A DNA stretch of 64,000 nt, from positions 1 through 64,000 of the IMG/VR virus record IMGVR_UViG_3300006735_000027. One strand, written 5' to 3'. Source of the DNA: a virus. Below, one piece after another: positions 48,810 through 57,173 of the stretch (positions are counted from its first letter, which is position 1; each line of letters starts with the position of its first letter). The notes under the pieces were generated by a model. It was given only the letters and a program-made list of their open reading frames with translations. It was not told the DNA's origin and searched no databases. Made by a program: the position numbers and the translations under genes.

Positions 48810-50210
48810 TCAAGCCTCGAAGACGCTCCCGGCGAGGCGGTGAACCTCGTCCCAACCCATGTTGGCGAGGTCCTGAGTAGACGGGACCTCGACCGTGGTA
48901 ACCGACTTGCGGATGGCCGGAGCCTCAGCAGCGGTGGAGCCGATGTTGTCGATGCGGGTGCTGAGGTCGCTCAGCGCCTTTTCGATGTTTGCCAGTGGGG
49001 TGCGAGCGTCGAAGGAAGATGCGGCGCGCGCCTCAGCCTCAGCGTTCATTTCCTTGGCGAGGCGGTCAGCGAAGACCTGTCCGAGGTTGCCCTTGAACTG
49101 CTCTTCGATGGCCGCAGCCTTGTAGACTTCGTAAGCGGCTTCGAGGTCAGAAGCGCTGACGTCAGCCGGAGCGAGGTAGCCCTTGGAGACTTCGCCGCTA
49201 CCGCCGGAGTTCAACTTTCCAACGGCGTTGGTGGAAGGGGAGCCGCTTTCTTGGGCACGTCCCTTGACCTGACCAGCGAAGTATTCGGCACCGTCACCAA
49301 TGGCCTCGGGCGTGGAGCCGAGGTTGGCCTTGGAGATGTCGTCAAAGTGAGCGCGAGCCGCCATGGTGTCGACGCCCTGAGACTTCAGAGTGTCCTCCAT
49401 CCACGAGAGGTACTCGCTGGAGATGACGTCACTGTATTCGCCCTTGGCCATATCGCCGTGAGCCATCTTGTGAGCGCCGCCGTACATGCCTTCCTTCTTG
49501 TCCTCGCTCGCCATTTCCTTGCCTTCGTCTTCTTCGGACTCAGGCTTGTCCTTTTTCTTGCCTTCCATGTGCTCTTTCAAGCCTTCAGGCATTCCCTTTT
49601 CCATGGCATCAAGTCGCCCGTTCAGCCGGTCAAGCACGCCGGAAAGGTCGTTCAGTACGTTGTCTTCGTTCGTCATTGTGGTGTCCTCCTTCAAAATTCG
49701 GAATGTGGCCTCAGGATTGATGCCTTTCTCGCAAATGGTCACTTCGTGTAGTTCCAACTTCGAGATTTCGGTGTAATCACCGTGACTGGCGTCGCTCTTG
49801 CGCATGCGCTTGAACGCCTGTCCCCCGATGCTGAAGCCACGAAGAGCCCCCTTGCGAATTTCAGACGCGACTTCGCGCGCCTTCTCAATGTCGTCGCGCA
49901 ACTGAATGACGACAAACATGCCGGCGTCGTCGACACCGGACTTCCAAACACGGCCATCTGAGTCCACGTAGGAGGGGATGACCTTTCCAACTTGAATGTT
50001 GGAGTGAGCGAGTTGCACGTTGCGGAAACCATCCGCCTTCATGAAGCCGTCAAAGGCGTCACGGAGAGCGCCGCGGGTGATGAGGTCACCCTGCTTGTCC
50101 ACCATTTCGACAGACGCGTAGCCAGCGATGACGAGGTCATCGGCCGCCTTGAGGATGCTGATGCTCCCGCCGTGGTTGACGGCGGAGGTCCTCAGCGCGG
50201 CGGTGGCCAT
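48810..50210 (-). CDS. HK97-type prohead protease fused to scaffold region
   Basis: Residues 1-175 match the HK97 prohead protease (peptidase family U35): VIAGYASVEMVDKQGDLITR, catalytic-type VQLAHS (H69), VGKVIPSYVDSDG, and KGALRGFSIGG (S127), then a strand LHEVTICEKGINPEA. Residues about 180-466 are charged and helical (GKKKDKPESEEDEGKEMASE, FADRLAKEMNAEAEARA, DLSTRIDNIG), typical of a scaffold that is later degraded. The C-terminal peptide MGWDEVHRLAGSV resembles one in the gene at 56411-56782. The protease domain is expected to cleave the fusion and possibly other head proteins. The gene sits right before the capsid gene. Confidence 0.85.
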   Translation of the reverse strand: MATAALRTSAVNHGGSISILKAADDLVIAGYASVEMVDKQGDLITRGALRDAFDGFMKADGFRNVQLAHSNIQVGKVIPSYVDSDGRVWKSGVDDAGMFVVIQLRDDIEKAREVASEIRKGALRGFSIGGQAFKRMRKSDASHGDYTEISKLELHEVTICEKGINPEATFRILKEDTTMTNEDNVLNDLSGVLDRLNGRLDAMEKGMPEGLKEHMEGKKKDKPESEEDEGKEMASEDKKEGMYGGAHKMAHGDMAKGEYSDVISSEYLSWMEDTLKSQGVDTMAARAHFDDISKANLGSTPEAIGDGAEYFAGQVKGRAQESGSPSTNAVGKLNSGGSGEVSKGYLAPADVSASDLEAAYEVYKAAAIEEQFKGNLGQVFADRLAKEMNAEAEARAASSFDARTPLANIEKALSDLSTRIDNIGSTAAEAPAIRKSVTTVEVPSTQDLANMGWDEVHRLAGSVFEA

Positions 50211-50241
50211 TGTCTTCAGAACCTGTCGTCATTCTACTTAA

Positions 50242-53200
50242 CTACCTACGAAGGACGGCCTTGTCTTCTGTGATGTCCAAAACACCTGCTTCTGTAGGCA
50301 CGCTCATGCGCTTGGGAGGCTCGGAGTCTTCCGATTCTTCTTCAATGTCTTCGTCTTCTCCGGGGCGCTTTCGGTTGTCGTAGTCGGGCATGGTCTTCTC
50401 ATCGTGGAGATTGGTCGGACCCATGGGTGATTCGATGGGTGTTGCGTAGTCAAAGCCCAGACCCTTCGCACCTGCGTTGGCTGCGCCTACAGCACCAATG
50501 CTACTCTTGAGAAAGCGGTCGACAAGTTCCAGACCTTTGACGAGCACCTTGGCCTTCTGACGATTGTCCCACCAAGAAGTGTCCTTGACCTTCTTGGGTT
50601 CAATGAGAGGTTCAGCCTCCTCTTCGGATTCATGCACCTCCTCTTTGATTTCAAGGTTAGCCTTGAGCAAAGCGCCTGCTACCGGTCCCCAGTAAGGTCG
50701 CTGACTTTCAGACAGGCGAATGATGTAGCGGTTGTCGGCCAAGGGACTATGCAGCGTCCACATGCCACCAGATTCTGTCGCCTTATAGAGCACGTCGCCT
50801 TGCGGCATGACGACACGAACGCCTGTGCTGGCTCGCTCGACTTCGCAAAGCCACTGCGGTCCGACTGACTTCGCCAGAAGACCCAGCGTTTCGCGGCTGA
50901 CCAGAGGCTCGCCCTCGGCCTCACCTTCAATCTCAGAGCCCATGATGGTGAACACTGGGTCTTCGACTGAGTTCTCAACACGACTGACGTTGGCGACGTT
51001 GACGCGAACGTGGTCACCTTCGTTGAACTTCTCAGGACTGTTGAACGCTGCGCCCACATCCATGTAGGTGTCGCCGTCGGCCTCGACCGCGCGGCTGCCA
51101 ATGGCCTCTTCACGTGTAATAGGGCCAGTGCCGAGACGGTACGTGTAGGGACCTACACCCCGTCGCTCAAGCACACGGAGCACCACGTCTTGGCCGGGAC
51201 GTAGCATGACCCACTTGGGATGACGCATCTCACCAGCCATGTAGACCGACTTCGCGTCTCGGAGCAGAATGTTCTCATGGTCTTTCTGCAACGACTCAAC
51301 GGCCAACTTCAGACCCTCGTCGTCGGTTAGGCGTGTGTCGCTGGCGCTCGGCGTGTGAATGTTGTCGATACCTTCCATGCCGCCACGTAGAATTTTGATG
51401 CGGTCGTTGAGGGGTACGTCGTGAACTTCCTTGCCGGCAAACTCAAGCACGTCGAAGATGTAGTAGCCGTCTTCCAACTTGACGACGTCCGCTTTGTACT
51501 CGTGGTCGGTGACCTTCTGAAAGTTCTCTTTGTCCTCGTCGGACAGCGAGAACGTCGACGTGATGTCGTCGTCATCGTCCTTCTCAACAAAGCCTCGCTC
51601 GCCTTCCGGCATGTGCGAAACAATCCAGTCACCTGTGAAACCGCGCAGATGCTCCAAGTCTTCCAACTTGAAAATGCGGTGCATCGGCTGGAGCAAGGGG
51701 ACTTTCGGACCCAACTCTTTGCGGATGATGTCTGGGTTGGTCAGGTCGGCCAGCCCCAACTCAGACTTCACCGAGTTCGTGCTCCCCTGATTGCGTGCAA
51801 GCCCTGTCGACGTCGGCTTCGTGTGAGCAGCCTGTCGCTCAAGCGTGTTGAGTGCTGTACGAGCACCGGCGTGGTCAGGATGCTTCAGCATGTGCATCCA
51901 TGCGGCAGGGGCGACGGCATTCCAAATGGTTTCCGTGGGTTGGACAAGACGCATGGGGATGCCCTGCGCACTCGGCATAATGCTGACCTCGCCGTCGAAT
52001 CCGATGCGGAAATTGAAGTTCGGATGGAACAGGTCGCCGTATTCGTGCGCCAAGCCCGAGGAGTTGTACAGACTGTGGACTGAGTGCCCATGCGGACCCG
52101 CTGCATCGACCGGCACGGGTGCTCTACCGCGCTTCGTTTCCGTGACCGACGAAGCCGCCTCGACTTCGGGCAGGAAGGTGACGAGGCTGTCGAGATGCTG
52201 CTTGGTGTTCCAATACTTGCGCTCGCGCTGGTTGCCGCCGCCAGCAGGCTTCTTGGTCAGAGGTTCGTATTCACTGCGCCGTGAGTCCGCGTTATACGCT
52301 TGCGTGAACTGCATACCCAATTGCTGGTTGCGCTCATCTGCCTGATAGCCGATGGTGCGGTGAACGCGACCGACATCCAGTTGCACGTCCATAGCAGCGC
52401 GCTGCTTCTTCATCTTCTCAGCCTCGGCAGCGATGTCGCGGTCAGGGTGCAGTTTCTCCATCAACTGGCGCACGGACATCACAGGCGCAGGCGGCAGACC
52501 CGCACTCATTCGTGGAATGATGACCTCTTGCAGGTAGTCGCTTGCCAACTTCGTATCGTGAGGAGAGTTGGCGTCGAGACCAAGATGCTGGAGCATATTG
52601 TTGAACGTCTCTCCTACGTCTGCCATGGGGTCAAACTCGAACGGCTCTCCGTGCTCATGCCCAAGGCTCTTGATTTCATGACCAAGGCCAGCGTGACGCT
52701 TCTGTCCCACCTCATGCTCGGTCGTACCCATGGTGTGGATGCCGTGCGTTCCGTGAGGAGCGGCGTGAAGGAACTCGTTGCCCATGCGAGCCAGCATGCG
52801 CATGTTGGCCTCGACCGTTTCGTGAGGCAAGTTGGGGTTGAGGATGTGGTCCCGCGTTTCGGGGTCCATGCGGTCAACAATGTGCCGCACGGCTTGACCG
52901 ATGGCGTGGTCGTCAGCACGGAGCCGGTCGGCGAGGACGTTGCGTTTTCGATGAGCCTGACCTGCTTTGGGACTGAGTGTAGCAGTCACCTGAGAACCAG
53001 TCTCAGACAGCCCTGTTTCGAGGCGAGCCAACTCCTCGTTGAGTTCGGACATCTGGTCGCGGTAAGCCTGAAGTTGACTTCGCGTCGCACCTTCGCTCTG
53101 AGCCTGAGCCATCTCATTCTGCAGCGCTCCGACACGCTCAGCGAGCATGAAGTAACGCTCTTGGTCTTCGGTCGCAGGCTGAGCCTCGCTGATGCGTGGC

Positions 53201-55989
53201 TCCAACTCACCGGAAGGAGCGGTGCCTGCAGGGAAATTGACGCCGTAGTTGACCATCACGTTAGTATCGGGGTCGTCGTCCAGAGGCGCCTCGCCAAAGC
53301 GGTACATGCGGCGCTCGTGAGTCGAGTGCAATCGCTCTTTGCGACGAGCGTATTCTTCTTCCAACTCTTGCTGGCGACCTTCAGGAGCGACGCGCATGCG
53401 CTGCTCAAACTCAGCGTCCAGTGCCGCCAATTCGCGTGCAAGGTCTGCGGAGGCAGGTGGCTCATCCCGATGCTGCAACTCCTCCATCTGCGCGTCGTGG
53501 TCCGCCAGACTGGACGTAAGGCGACCGCGGTCATCGGTCAAATGAAAGACGTGCTGCTGCGGGTCCATGGGGGCACGAGCAAAGCCCATCATGGTCGCAA
53601 TGGCATGATGATGCTGACTGTGATGCTTGTCGAACGTCTCCTCGTTGTAGGCACCACCTGCAACACCGAAGGGGTTCTGCCCAGTCAAGTGCTCTGATTC
53701 TTTCCCAGTTCTGCGTTGATGAGCCAATTCCGCAGCCTCCCTGTCGCCAGATTCACGGGCATCATGGTATTCACGCGCCAACGTGTTGTGGTATGCACCG
53801 TCAACCGTGGTCGCGTGGCGGTTATAGTGTGCGTTTTGGCCACCTGAGCCCTTGATGCGCGACGACACGGACACGTTGTGCGGGTTCATGGTCGAGCCCG
53901 CGTCAGCATAAGTCGGCTCCCCTCTTGGGTCTGAATCTGCGGTACCTTGCCCTACATTTTGAACAGTGACCAACTTTTTACCCTGCATCATGCGGAACAG
54001 TTGCGCTTCGCGCTGACCAAACGGCCCGATGAAGGGGACCATCGAGGCCCCGTCATCTTCGTGACGTGTCCTAATACCAGTGCGTGTGCGTGAAAACATC
54101 AGGCTGTCTTCTTGCTTTCCGCGAAGCCCAGCAACGCCAGTTCGCGCTTCGACAGGGTTGAACTGTGTCGTGGTCTGAGGCACCAACTCTTCACCATAGA
54201 ACTCGGCCAGCGCCTTCGCCTCTTCGTCGGGAGGGAGTTCAACTTCTTCTGAATCGAACAACTTCGTGTGATGGTGAAGCAGGTTGAACAGTTCGTTGGG
54301 GCGCTTACCCATACCGCCACGCATCCATGGCTTTTTCCAGAACGTGGCCAACGTCGTGTGGTCGCCGTTCGCATAGCCGTAGTGTTCCGGGTCAACATGC
54401 GTGCCGAAATGGAAGATACCGTGGTTAGTCGCCATGCGAGAGGCAGCCGCGACCTCCTTGGCTGATTCTTCACGAGTGCGGAAGATTTCGTCAATCTCGT
54501 CTTGCGTGAACACCTTGTCGGGTCGACTGTGAAACATACCGCCGCCCAGTCCCAAGTAATGTGGTGCGCCGGCCGGCAAAAGTTTCCGAGTTTCTGGGTC
54601 CACACCCAACATCGCAGCCATCACCAAGTAGGAAGGTGCAACGCCCGGCTCCATGCTTCCATCGGCTCTTTTTCGAGGTTCCGTCGAGCGGTGAGTGACG
54701 CTGACGGTGCCATCAGTATGCTGTGTGATGTGAGGTGTTTGACTGGTAAGAAGCAGGTCCTTAGGTTGCAGTTGATAGCCGTTCAATCGAGCATCCTCCT
54801 GCAAACGCAAGTTGTACTCCTTGACGGCACGCTCCCAAGCATTACCTTCCTTACCTGCTGTGCTATGGTTCCTCATGGCGCTGAGCCCGTGCACCTTCTC
54901 GACGTACTCAGCCTTCTCAGGTAGGCGGATGGGTCGATTCATCACAGGCTCAGTTGGCATGCCGACCGGACGCACCCAGTGGTCGTAAAGTCCAGAAAAG
55001 CGTTGGTGAAAGTTGCGAACAAAGCGAGGTATCAGATTGGCCCCGTTGGCTATACCGGGGACACTGAACGGCTTCTGTGATTTGGAAGCACCGTGTTCGC
55101 GCAAGTGCTCGTAGAAATCGTGCCGCTGCTCAGGCGTCAGCCACTCAAGCCCCATGAGGTAGTCCATCAGACCAAAATCCTGTGACCACTCAGCCTTGCG
55201 CTGATTCATGTGAGCATCACGCTTCGCTTGCTCGCCCTGCTGCACCGTGAGTTCGCCACGACCGACAGCGTCGTCAATTTGACTGGACGCTTCTTGCCCT
55301 TGACCTCTCGACCATTTCAGGTAGTTCTCGTCGTAGAGACCATGGTTGGTTGCGTATTCAGTGTCCAGTTCACCGTAGTGGTGAGGCTTGAGCATGAAGC
55401 GGTGGTCACCTTCACGGGCATGCGTTTCCCAATCGGCCTCACGCGCACTGTCGTGTTCGCTTTGACCGCTGCTGTAAAAGTCCGCGACATGCTCGTGGTA
55501 GCGGTCGTGCAGTGGGTTGAACTGTGCGGAGCCCAACGGGTCGTGCGTTCGGTAGGGGTCCTCGGCGTTGCCGTCGACCATCTCAAACCCACGACCAGTA
55601 AGCGATTGACCGGGCTCAGGAGGGACGACGCGCATTTCGTCATAGGACGGGTTGTCGGCCAAGCCCATGCCGGCACCGTGACTCAGCGCATAACCGACTT
55701 GCGACTGCGCAAGGCCAGAGCCCACCATGGGACCTGCTTCAGCCTCAGCCTCCAGACTCACCGCGCCCTGTGTGCCAGTGGTCTGGGATTCGTCTTCCTT
55801 GCGGATGACGGCGTGGAACATCTTGACGAGTGCATCATCGCCAGCGTCGAGGAGGTAGCCGTGGCGCTCTGCGTTCACGACTGCGAGGAAGAAGTCTGCG
55901 CCGGCATCGGCCTTCCCAATGCCGTCGAGCAGTGAGGCGGTGAAGGTCTGCCTTGCCCTGTCGAGGGAATCGAGGGGACCGTCTCGCAT
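50242..55989 (-). CDS. Large head-module protein (1915 aa) with degenerate ligase-like domain
   Basis: A His-rich N-terminal 900 residues (HHSQHHHAIATMMGF) of no recognised family is followed by a coiled coil at about 870-1000 (LARELAALDAEFEQRM, LEEEYARRKERL). About residues 1435-1705 look like an ATP-dependent DNA ligase: HLRGFTGDWIVS in the motif-I position, YYIFDVLEFAGKEVHDVPL then RIKILR (motif IIIa), ENILLRDA (motif IV-like), KWVMLRP (motif V), and an OB-like part with VVLRVLER and HVRVNVANVSRVEN. No KxDG lysine is present. The C-terminus is acidic and basic low complexity. Located between the scaffold gene and small head genes, it may be an internal head protein or injected protein. Confidence 0.6.
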   Translation of the reverse strand: MRDGPLDSLDRARQTFTASLLDGIGKADAGADFFLAVVNAERHGYLLDAGDDALVKMFHAVIRKEDESQTTGTQGAVSLEAEAEAGPMVGSGLAQSQVGYALSHGAGMGLADNPSYDEMRVVPPEPGQSLTGRGFEMVDGNAEDPYRTHDPLGSAQFNPLHDRYHEHVADFYSSGQSEHDSAREADWETHAREGDHRFMLKPHHYGELDTEYATNHGLYDENYLKWSRGQGQEASSQIDDAVGRGELTVQQGEQAKRDAHMNQRKAEWSQDFGLMDYLMGLEWLTPEQRHDFYEHLREHGASKSQKPFSVPGIANGANLIPRFVRNFHQRFSGLYDHWVRPVGMPTEPVMNRPIRLPEKAEYVEKVHGLSAMRNHSTAGKEGNAWERAVKEYNLRLQEDARLNGYQLQPKDLLLTSQTPHITQHTDGTVSVTHRSTEPRKRADGSMEPGVAPSYLVMAAMLGVDPETRKLLPAGAPHYLGLGGGMFHSRPDKVFTQDEIDEIFRTREESAKEVAAASRMATNHGIFHFGTHVDPEHYGYANGDHTTLATFWKKPWMRGGMGKRPNELFNLLHHHTKLFDSEEVELPPDEEAKALAEFYGEELVPQTTTQFNPVEARTGVAGLRGKQEDSLMFSRTRTGIRTRHEDDGASMVPFIGPFGQREAQLFRMMQGKKLVTVQNVGQGTADSDPRGEPTYADAGSTMNPHNVSVSSRIKGSGGQNAHYNRHATTVDGAYHNTLAREYHDARESGDREAAELAHQRRTGKESEHLTGQNPFGVAGGAYNEETFDKHHSQHHHAIATMMGFARAPMDPQQHVFHLTDDRGRLTSSLADHDAQMEELQHRDEPPASADLARELAALDAEFEQRMRVAPEGRQQELEEEYARRKERLHSTHERRMYRFGEAPLDDDPDTNVMVNYGVNFPAGTAPSGELEPRISEAQPATEDQERYFMLAERVGALQNEMAQAQSEGATRSQLQAYRDQMSELNEELARLETGLSETGSQVTATLSPKAGQAHRKRNVLADRLRADDHAIGQAVRHIVDRMDPETRDHILNPNLPHETVEANMRMLARMGNEFLHAAPHGTHGIHTMGTTEHEVGQKRHAGLGHEIKSLGHEHGEPFEFDPMADVGETFNNMLQHLGLDANSPHDTKLASDYLQEVIIPRMSAGLPPAPVMSVRQLMEKLHPDRDIAAEAEKMKKQRAAMDVQLDVGRVHRTIGYQADERNQQLGMQFTQAYNADSRRSEYEPLTKKPAGGGNQRERKYWNTKQHLDSLVTFLPEVEAASSVTETKRGRAPVPVDAAGPHGHSVHSLYNSSGLAHEYGDLFHPNFNFRIGFDGEVSIMPSAQGIPMRLVQPTETIWNAVAPAAWMHMLKHPDHAGARTALNTLERQAAHTKPTSTGLARNQGSTNSVKSELGLADLTNPDIIRKELGPKVPLLQPMHRIFKLEDLEHLRGFTGDWIVSHMPEGERGFVEKDDDDDITSTFSLSDEDKENFQKVTDHEYKADVVKLEDGYYIFDVLEFAGKEVHDVPLNDRIKILRGGMEGIDNIHTPSASDTRLTDDEGLKLAVESLQKDHENILLRDAKSVYMAGEMRHPKWVMLRPGQDVVLRVLERRGVGPYTYRLGTGPITREEAIGSRAVEADGDTYMDVGAAFNSPEKFNEGDHVRVNVANVSRVENSVEDPVFTIMGSEIEGEAEGEPLVSRETLGLLAKSVGPQWLCEVERASTGVRVVMPQGDVLYKATESGGMWTLHSPLADNRYIIRLSESQRPYWGPVAGALLKANLEIKEEVHESEEEAEPLIEPKKVKDTSWWDNRQKAKVLVKGLELVDRFLKSSIGAVGAANAGAKGLGFDYATPIESPMGPTNLHDEKTMPDYDNRKRPGEDEDIEEESEDSEPPKRMSVPTEAGVLDITEDKAVLRR

Positions 55990-56006
55990 CCGTCATCACC
56001 AGCCGC

Positions 56007-56414
56007 TCAGTTCAGACGGCTGGACAAACGGTCCACGGACTTCTTCACGTCGGTCATGGTTGGACCGTCACCGCCTTTGAAGTTCTCAAGAGCACCTGTC
56101 GTGCTGAATGCAGTTGGGTAGTAAGGCGACTCTCTGGTCAAGACGTCGCTGTTCTCGGAGATGGCGCCCTTGTTGGCCACGTCTTCAACCTCAGGGACTG
56201 AGTTGTTGGTGTAGTAATGTGCAGATTGCACGTTGTCTTTCCCACCGCTCTGCGTCATGAATTGAGTCTGGCCAATCGTAGAGCCCTCTTTCTGTTCGTA
56301 GGCGGGCATGCTTCCTTCCTTCTTGGCGATACGGTCTTCAAGGGCCTTGGCTGCCTTGAGTAGTTCGGTGGCTTTGTCGCTTCCGGCTTCGTATCGTGGA
56401 CGCATTTTTCTCAC
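56007..56414 (-). CDS. Hypothetical head-module protein (135 aa)
   Basis: A basic N-terminal helix (ATELLKAAKALEDRIAKKEG), a Ser/Gly/Asn-rich central part (FMTQSGGKDNVQSAHYYTNN), and a helical C-terminus (MTDVKKSVDRLSSRLN). The start is GTG 56414 (GTGA overlap) or ATG 56405. No family is recognised; it is encoded with the other small head genes between portal and the 1915-residue gene. Confidence 0.5.
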   Translation of the reverse strand: MRKMRPRYEAGSDKATELLKAAKALEDRIAKKEGSMPAYEQKEGSTIGQTQFMTQSGGKDNVQSAHYYTNNSVPEVEDVANKGAISENSDVLTRESPYYPTAFSTTGALENFKGGDGPTMTDVKKSVDRLSSRLN

Positions 56415-56782
56415 TCCATTCCCATTGGTTGGCCGATGGCCCCAGACTCCTTGGCTTGGTCAGCAAGAGCGTGAATGTCGGACCAGTCCATCTTGTGGAA
56501 ATCTGCGTTGGTAGTTGGCACATCAATGTCTGAGCCGTCCTGACCCTTGAGGATGAAGTCATCAACTTCTCCTCGGAACCCATCTTGAAGCACGTCTTCA
56601 GGGCGCTGCGTTGCTGCCGACACGAAGCCAGCCTTGCGAAGCATTGCAGACGGATTGCGCATCATACGCTTGAGTTCTTCATTCTCAGCCTTGAGGACCT
56701 GCATGTTGTTGTCCATGCTTTCCATCTTGCTGATGAGGGCGCCCATGAGGCGCTCAGCGGTGTTTCCCTCTCCCTCAGTCAC
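56411..56782 (-). CDS. Coiled-coil head-module protein sharing a C-terminal motif with the scaffold
   Basis: The protein has 123 residues. Residues 8-42 are a coiled coil (ERLMGALISKMESMDNNMQ, LKAENEELKRM). The C-terminal part HKMDWSDIHALADQA (residues 96-110) resembles the end of the protease/scaffold protein (NMGWDEVHRLAG, residues 450-461), sharing M, W, D/E, I/V, H, L and A. It could bind the same partner as the scaffold tail, for instance the capsid protein or portal. It overlaps the downstream gene by four bases. Confidence 0.55.
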   Translation of the reverse strand: MTEGEGNTAERLMGALISKMESMDNNMQVLKAENEELKRMMRNPSAMLRKAGFVSAATQRPEDVLQDGFRGEVDDFILKGQDGSDIDVPTTNADFHKMDWSDIHALADQAKESGAIGQPMGME

Positions 56783-56791
56783 GCGCTCACC

Positions 56792-57133
56792 TCAGATGGT
56801 GCGGTTGGACAAACGTCGGTTGACCATGCCCACGCGGTTGGTACGAACCATGCCGGGGAGAATGTTCTCGGTGGGCGCGTGTACGTTGTGCACCTCACTG
56901 GTCATCTTGCGGACGGGGACGCCGCCAGCGTAAATGTCGTTGATGCCGATGCGGCGGTCATTGGCTTTGACGATGGAACTGTCGATGTCCCTTCCAAGGT
57001 AGTCCGCGAACTTCAGCACCTCGTTGATGTGGTCGCGTGCCGAAACGGTGTCTTGCTCTTCAAGCGCCTTATAGAAACCATCAACGTGAGTGCGCATCTT
57101 GCGCGCCATTGGGTCCAACTTCTTCAGGTCCAT
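56792..57133 (-). CDS. Hypothetical protein downstream of the portal gene (113 aa)
   Basis: ATG 57133 is chosen because it follows GGTGGGGAT; the longer frame to 57280 would run into the portal gene. The product is helical at first (LDPMARKMRTHVDGFYKALE, ARDHINEVLKFADYL), then has a strand-rich C-terminus (GGVPVRKMTSEVHNV, RVGMVNRRLSNRT). No family is recognised. It may be a portal- or head-associated factor. Confidence 0.5.
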   Translation of the reverse strand: MDLKKLDPMARKMRTHVDGFYKALEEQDTVSARDHINEVLKFADYLGRDIDSSIVKANDRRIGINDIYAGGVPVRKMTSEVHNVHAPTENILPGMVRTNRVGMVNRRLSNRTI

Positions 57134-57173
57134 GCGAATCCCCACCACCGCTGTCGGCTTAAATGCTCCTGCG

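Noticed and set aside
52300-53697. 465-residue plus-strand open frame within the 1915-residue gene
   Set aside because: Antisense shadow; the minus-strand frame contains the ligase-like and coiled-coil features.
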